Origin: Paractinoplanes rishiriensis
Lineage (GTDB): Bacteria > Actinomycetota > Actinomycetes > Mycobacteriales > Micromonosporaceae
Direction of reading: 5' to 3'
DNA: 64,000 bases
NCBI RefSeq assembly: GCF_016862375.1
Contig: NZ_BOMV01000078.1
Coordinates: 1-64,000, forward strand
Part shown: positions 59,746 to 64,000 of the stretch, in pieces
How the letters are laid out: each line of letters begins with the position of its first letter
Position numbering within the stretch: position 1 is the first letter of the stretch
Made by a program: the position numbers and the translations under genes
Notes under the pieces: generated by a model
Seen by the model: only the letters and a program-made list of their open reading frames with translations
Database searches by the model: none
What the model was told of the DNA's origin: nothing

Positions 59746-60264
59746 ATGAGGAAGCTGACACCGACAAAGACCAAAAACCTTGACCGGTACGGGAACCCAG
59801 CGCTCGACTGGGCACGCGCACAGGAGGCGCTGTCCGTCCCGCCCGGGCCCGAGATCACGTTCTTTCTCGGCACCTGCCGGCCGGACGGCACGCCGCACGC
59901 CGCCGGCATCGGGGCGCTGTGGCTGGCCGGGCACCTGTACTTCACCAGCAACCTGGCCGCCCGCAAGGCCCGCGACCTGGCGGCCAACCCGCGCTGCACG
60001 ATCTCGGTGCGGCTGCCGGGTATCGACCTGGTGCTTGAGGGCACCGCGGCGGTGGAGTCCGGCCCGGAGGTCCTGGAACAGGTCGCGGCCGGCTACCGCG
60101 AGGGTGGCTGGCCGTGCCGGGCCGAGGGCGGCGCGCTCACCGCGCCGTTCAGCGCGCCGAGCGCCGGGCCGCCGCCGTGGCACGTCTACCGGTTCACCTA
60201 CATCACCGTGGTCGGGGTCGCCACCGAGGAGCCCTACGGCGCGGCGCAGTGGCGCTTCGCGTGA
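59746..60264 (+). CDS. Pyridoxamine 5'-phosphate oxidase / F420-dependent oxidoreductase family protein
   Basis: This 172-residue split-barrel flavoprotein has TFFLGTCRPDGTPHAAGIGALW and YFTSNLAARKARDL, the pattern of FMN- or F420-binding PNPOx-like enzymes. It probably reduces a small molecule or binds cofactor F420. ATG 59746 is preferred over GTG 59740. Its stop overlaps the next gene (GTGA). Confidence 0.85.
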   Translation: MRKLTPTKTKNLDRYGNPALDWARAQEALSVPPGPEITFFLGTCRPDGTPHAAGIGALWLAGHLYFTSNLAARKARDLAANPRCTISVRLPGIDLVLEGTAAVESGPEVLEQVAAGYREGGWPCRAEGGALTAPFSAPSAGPPPWHVYRFTYITVVGVATEEPYGAAQWRFA

Positions 60265-61064
60265 CCGTGGTGCGGGCGGCGCTCGTCGTACTCCTGATTG
60301 TTGCTCTGCTCCTGGCTCTGCTCTGGGTGGCGCAGCGCAAGCTCGTCTACTTCCCGGACCGGTCGGCGCCGCCGCCCGCGGGCCAGGTGCTGCCGGGTGC
60401 CCGGGACGTCACGCTGACCACGGCCGACGGGTTGCGGCTGACCGCCTGGCTGGTGCCGGGCACGCCGGACCGGAAGGTCGCCGTGCTGGTCGCGCCCGGC
60501 AACGCGGGCCACCGGGAGGGCCGGGCGCCGCTGGCCGCCGCCCTGGCCGCGAAGGGCTTCACCGTGCTGCTGCTCGACTACCGCGGCTACGGCGGCAACC
60601 CGGGCGACCCCACCGAGCAGGGCCTGGCCCGTGACGTCCGGGCGGCCCGTGACTTCCTGGTGGGCCCGGCCGGTTTCCCGCCGGAGCGGCTGCTGTATTT
60701 CGGCGAGAGCCTGGGCGGCGGCGTGGTTACCGGGCTGGCCGTGGAGCACCCGCCGGCCGGCCTGATCCTCCGCTCCCCCTTCACCGACCTGCCATCCGCC
60801 GGCCAGAAGCACTACCCCTTTTTGCCGGTACGCCTGCTGGCCCGCGACCGGTACCCCGTGGCCGACCGGATCGCCGGCATCACGGTGCCGACCGTGGTCA
60901 TCTACGGCACCGGGGACCGGGTCGTGCCGCCGGAACTCAGCGCGGCGGTCGCCGGCCGCGCGGCCGGCCCGGTGCGGGTGGTGGTGATCGAGGGCGCCGA
61001 CCACAACGACGCCGTCCTGGTGCACGGCCCGCAGGTGACAGACGCGGTGGCCGGCCTGCTCTGA
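60261..61064 (+). CDS. Membrane-anchored alpha/beta hydrolase
   Basis: This 267-residue protein has an N-terminal anchor helix (about 4-23), a CGI-58/ABHD13-like hydrolase fold with oxyanion segment VLVAPGNAGHREGRAP, nucleophile elbow GESLGGG, acid GTGDRVVP and terminal histidine GADHND. GTG 60261 overlaps the upstream stop, so the two are coupled. The substrate is unknown. Confidence 0.88.
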   Translation: MTVVRAALVVLLIVALLLALLWVAQRKLVYFPDRSAPPPAGQVLPGARDVTLTTADGLRLTAWLVPGTPDRKVAVLVAPGNAGHREGRAPLAAALAAKGFTVLLLDYRGYGGNPGDPTEQGLARDVRAARDFLVGPAGFPPERLLYFGESLGGGVVTGLAVEHPPAGLILRSPFTDLPSAGQKHYPFLPVRLLARDRYPVADRIAGITVPTVVIYGTGDRVVPPELSAAVAGRAAGPVRVVVIEGADHNDAVLVHGPQVTDAVAGLL

Positions 61065-61079
61065 TCGCAGGCCGGCCAC
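61047..61079. terminator. Bidirectional terminator containing a stop codon in its loop
   Basis: GTGGCCGGCCTGC (61047-61059) and GCAGGCCGGCCAC (61067-61079) form a perfect 13-bp stem. The 7-nt loop TCTGATC holds the TGA stop of the hydrolase gene. The convergent TauE gene ends 12 bp away. Confidence 0.8.
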
Positions 61080-61090
61080 CCCAGGCGTGC

Positions 61091-62044
61091 TCAGACGGCC
61101 GGAGCCGTGCTCTTCTCGTCCGGGTGCTCACCGGCGGCCGCGGCGGCCTCCGCCTCGGCGATGATGAGCTTCTCCTCCTCCTGGTTCTTGCGGTACTGGA
61201 TGACCGAGTAGGCGATCGCGGCCGCCCAGGCGGCGTAGATCACCGCGTAGAAGCCGTACCGGACGCCGTCGGCGGCGTCGATCCAGTCGCTGCGCAGCAG
61301 CGTGCGGGTGTTGGTCAGGATGATGACCCCGCCGACCAGGGAACCCAGCACCCGCGGCGGGATGTGCCGGACCAGCCAGGCCGCGATCGGCGCGGCGATC
61401 AGGCCGCCGATGAGCAGCGCGGCCACCCAGACGAAGTTCACGCCCTCGGAGCCGATGCCGATGATGAAGCCGATGCTGGCCGCCACCGCCACCAGGAACT
61501 CGCTGGTGTCGATCGAGCCGATCGTCTTGCGCGGCTCGAGCCGGCCGCTGGCCAGGATCGCGGGCGTGCCGACCGGGCCCCAGCCGCCGCCACCGGTGGA
61601 GTCGACGAAGCCGGCGACCACGCCGAGCGGGGCGAGGAACCGCTTGCGCAGCGGCTTGCCGAGGCGGCCCTTGGGCAGGCCGAACGCGGTGAACCGGATC
61701 AGCACGTAGAGACCCAGCACCAGCAGGATGATCGACATCAGCGGGGCGGCGGTCTCGGTGGAGAGGCTGGAGAGGAACGTCGCGCCGGCGAAGGCACCGA
61801 CCGCACCGGGTATACCGATCTTGGCGACGACCTTCCAGTCGACGTTGCCGAACTTCCAGTGCGAGAAGCCGGACGCCAGCGTGGTGCCGATCTCGGCCAG
61901 GTGCACGGTCGCGGACGCGGCGGCCGGGTTGGTGCCGATCGCCAGCAGCAGGGTGGTGGAGGTAACGCCGTACGCCATGCCGAGGCTGCCGTCGACCAAC
62001 TGGGCGCCGAGACCGACCAGGGCGAGGAGGAGGAGTTTCCGCAT
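61091..62044 (-). CDS. TauE/SafE family sulfite or organosulfonate exporter-like permease
   Basis: This 317-residue membrane protein has about eight helices, the family motif GLGAQLVDGSLGMAYGV near the N-terminus, and its internal repeat VAGFVDSTGGGGWGP. Family members move sulfite, sulfonates or other anions. The charged C-terminal tail (NQEEEKLIIAEAEAAAAAGEH) is cytoplasmic. ATG 62044 is chosen; longer starts would lack a helix. The 279-bp gap upstream shows GC-rich inverted repeats but no riboswitch that I recognise. Confidence 0.88.
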   Translation of the reverse strand: MRKLLLLALVGLGAQLVDGSLGMAYGVTSTTLLLAIGTNPAAASATVHLAEIGTTLASGFSHWKFGNVDWKVVAKIGIPGAVGAFAGATFLSSLSTETAAPLMSIILLVLGLYVLIRFTAFGLPKGRLGKPLRKRFLAPLGVVAGFVDSTGGGGWGPVGTPAILASGRLEPRKTIGSIDTSEFLVAVAASIGFIIGIGSEGVNFVWVAALLIGGLIAAPIAAWLVRHIPPRVLGSLVGGVIILTNTRTLLRSDWIDAADGVRYGFYAVIYAAWAAAIAYSVIQYRKNQEEEKLIIAEAEAAAAAGEHPDEKSTAPAV

Positions 62045-62323
62045 ATCTACCGCCAGGGTGCGTAGTGATTGGCAGTTGATCGACCTGCCGGGCAACGCCG
62101 CCCGGCTGGCGGATCGGTCTGGAACCGGCGGCCGAGGACCGGCCACCCATTCCCCGATATGACCTACTGAATTAATGGAGAATAGAGGACTGGTGGGCAC
62201 GCAGGCAACATCAGTCCCACCGGAGATTCGCGAGCCGCGGGCCGCTGCGGCGCAGGCCAGACCGTTACGGCCGGGCGACGTACCGGATGGGTGGTTTGGC
62301 CGGAGTGTGACGCGGACGGGTGA

Positions 62324-64000
62324 TCAGTCGCGTTCGATCGGTATGCAGTTGCCGGTGTGGTAGCTGCCGTCGGACGCCTTCGCCAAGCCGTGACCGACCT
62401 GCGCGATCCGGGCGCAGACCTTCCCGGCGTCGCCGACGGCCGTGAAGTCGGAGTCCGTGGTCCGGCGCACCGACGGCTCCTCGTCCTCGAAGTAGTACTT
62501 GCTGTGCCGCACGGCCTGGCTGCCCATCGTCGCCTCGTCCGGGCGGGTGCCGTCGCCGCCGTACATGTGCAGGTGGAAGCCCTTCCTGATGTCGGGCTCC
62601 GAGCCGTTCCACTCCGCCTCGTAGTAGACGGTGAAGGTGGTGCCGCGCAGCGTCGCCCGGGTGAGACAGACCCAGCGGGTGCTCTTCTTCATCTCATCCG
62701 TGCACTGCTCGTCGGGCGGCACCACGGGAGCGGGCGCGGCGGCCGAAGCGCTGGTCGGAGGCGCGCTCTGCGGCAGGTTCCGGGCCGCGTCGGCGGGGTC
62801 CTTCCGCTCGTCCGGCCGGGCCAGCAGCCAGATGGTGCCACTGACCGCCAGCAGCAGGACGGTCGCGGCGGCGAGGAGGAGCGGAACCCACCGCCGGGAC
62901 GGCGCCGCGGGCGGCACCGGCGGCAGCACGGGCGGCACCGGGACCACGCCCGACGGGCCGATCGTGACGCGACCGGCGACGCCGGCCTTCGGCAGGGGCG
63001 GCTTGTCCTCCGCCGGCTGGGGCGCCAGCGGAATCTCGCCGGTCGGCTCCTCGTCGGCATCCGGTTCCGGCGCGGGTGCCGGCGCCGGGGGCAGGGCCAC
63101 TGCGGGGGTCGGTGCCGGCCCGGCGATCGCGGTGCCCGCCTGGCAGGCCGCGCCGAGTGCCACCGCGAGCTTGGGGTTGGCATCCACCGCGACCGGCAGG
63201 CCCAGCTTCTCGCCGACCATCCGCGCCACGATCGGCATCCGGGACGAACCGCCGATCAGCAGCACCGAGCCCAGCCCGTCGGGCGCGTAACCGGCCGAGC
63301 GGACGACGCGCAGTAACGCCTCGGCCGACTCCGCCAGCGCCGGCCGGACCATCGCCTCCAGTTCGGACCTGGTCAGCCGGACCTCCGTGCTGAGGTTCGG
63401 CAGCAGTACCGGGATCGTCGCGTCGGTGTCGGCGGAGAGGGCCTCCTTGGCCTGCACGCACTCCTCGCGGAGACGCTCAAGCGCCGCGTCGTCGCCGTTC
63501 GGTGCCGGCGCGCCGCCGGCCGCCGCCGTGACGTGCGCCAGGACCCGGTCGTCGAACTCGAGGCCGCCGAGGCCCTCGACCGTCTCCGCCTGGCCGACGA
63601 AGTCGAAGCCGTCGGCCGTCTTGCGCAGCACGGCCGCGTCGAAGGTGTGGCCGCCGAGGTCGTACACGGCGACCACCGCGCCCGGCCGCAGTCCCTTTTG
63701 CTGCGCATGGAAGGTCGCCGCCGCCAGCGGTTCGGCGATCAACTGGACGGGTTGCTCCACATCGGCGAGACGGATCACCTGGCGCAGCAGGTCAGTCTGG
63801 TAAGGACCCCAGTTGGCCGGGTGGGAGAGGCAGATCGACTCCGGCGGGCCGCCCTCCCGTTGCGCCACGGTGTCGAGCACCGACCGCAGCATCCGGGCCG
63901 TCAGGGCCGCACCCGAGTACGGCGCGCCGCCCAGCAGGGTCGGCGTGGTGTCACCCAGTCGCAGCCGGAACCGCCGGGCGACCCGGCCCGGCTCGCTGAG
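62324..64000 (-). CDS. Hsp70-like ATPase with membrane helix and outer domain (5' end beyond window)
   Basis: The frame enters from the window edge, so at least 558 residues remain and the start is missing. Residues to about 305 are the second part of an actin-fold Hsp70 nucleotide-binding domain (VYDLGGHTFDAAVL, LLIGGSSRMPIV). No substrate-binding domain follows. Instead come a Pro/Ala-rich acidic linker, one membrane helix (VPLLLAAATVLLLAVSGTIWLL) and a 150-residue outer domain with three cysteines. This layout is not a chaperone DnaK; it suggests an ATP-gated membrane sensor or effector. Confidence 0.85.
   Translation of the reverse strand, partial: LSEPGRVARRFRLRLGDTTPTLLGGAPYSGAALTARMLRSVLDTVAQREGGPPESICLSHPANWGPYQTDLLRQVIRLADVEQPVQLIAEPLAAATFHAQQKGLRPGAVVAVYDLGGHTFDAAVLRKTADGFDFVGQAETVEGLGGLEFDDRVLAHVTAAAGGAPAPNGDDAALERLREECVQAKEALSADTDATIPVLLPNLSTEVRLTRSELEAMVRPALAESAEALLRVVRSAGYAPDGLGSVLLIGGSSRMPIVARMVGEKLGLPVAVDANPKLAVALGAACQAGTAIAGPAPTPAVALPPAPAPAPEPDADEEPTGEIPLAPQPAEDKPPLPKAGVAGRVTIGPSGVVPVPPVLPPVPPAAPSRRWVPLLLAAATVLLLAVSGTIWLLARPDERKDPADAARNLPQSAPPTSASAAAPAPVVPPDEQCTDEMKKSTRWVCLTRATLRGTTFTVYYEAEWNGSEPDIRKGFHLHMYGGDGTRPDEATMGSQAVRHSKYYFEDEEPSVRRTTDSDFTAVGDAGKVCARIAQVGHGLAKASDGSYHTGNCIPIERD

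Noticed and set aside
62045..62323. Possible riboswitch upstream of the TauE gene
   Set aside because: GC-rich inverted repeats are present, but I could not match the conserved core of SAM or other sulfur-related riboswitches. A covariance-model search would decide.
1..64000. Whether the defence-like genes form a mobile genomic island
   Set aside because: No integrase, transposase, tRNA boundary, direct-repeat attachment site or clear composition shift was seen around them.

Overview
This window comes from a high-GC actinomycete, most likely a Micromonosporaceae member of the Actinoplanes type (family-level inference only). The signs are very GC-rich coding DNA, frequent GTG and TTG starts, 1-4 base stop/start overlaps, secreted plant-polymer enzymes with TTPPTT linkers, CBM13 lectin domains, and F420/LLM-type enzymes. 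I found no tRNA, rRNA, insertion sequence, integrase or CRISPR array. No gene-free stretch exceeds 300 bases.

Region 1 (1-3216): the N-terminal part of a secreted ricin-type lectin protein and a TIR/NB-ARC/TPR STAND protein. Region 2 (3249-23039) is the metabolic core. A co-directional minus-strand array runs from 16759 to 3249 and is almost fully translationally coupled. It encodes a Tat-lipoprotein sugar-binding protein, a fused permease-ATPase, three SDRs, a class III aminotransferase, a glucarate-dehydratase-like enolase, an M81 (MlrC-like) metallohydrolase, a type I phosphomannose isomerase-like protein, three MDR alcohol dehydrogenases, and a 16-codon mini-ORF. Next to it lie a second M81 enzyme, an IclR regulator, and a plus-strand operon with a D-aminoacylase, a D-Ser/D-Thr-type PLP enzyme and a Gfo/Idh/MocA oxidoreductase. 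Both M81-side promoters carry a pair of 13-bp dyads (TCCGCnnnGCGGA) spaced exactly 20 bp. These are the likely IclR operators, so the whole region looks like one regulon for an unidentified compound containing a sugar acid or amino sugar and an N-acyl-D-amino acid.

Region 3 (23018-29086): TM2 and hypothetical genes, a DedA protein, a NarL-type two-component system whose kinase has an extra C-terminal membrane segment and outer tail, and an ABC-2 exporter. The kinase and exporter promoter regions share a bipartite element. Region 4 (29306-38171): secreted pectinesterase, PD40 propeller protein, proline-rich repeat protein and PL9 pectate lyase, then a GGDEF-EAL protein and a secreted zinc metalloprotease.

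Region 5 (38381-48826): a membrane TIR protein, a phosphotransferase, a DUF4360 protein, a TetR/hydrolase pair, a pentapeptide-repeat membrane protein, three small proteins of unknown function, and a 1127-residue trypsin-NACHT protein that looks like an antiviral STAND ATPase. Region 6 (48993-64000): a secreted serine protease, an MCP, an AraC/GyrI regulator, a MarR-controlled LLM/F420-reductase/DoxX/DUF1990 operon with tandem operators, a lectin-domain secreted protein, an RTX-repeat protein, an FMN-binding oxidoreductase, a membrane-anchored hydrolase, a TauE permease, and the 3' part of a membrane-spanning Hsp70-like gene.
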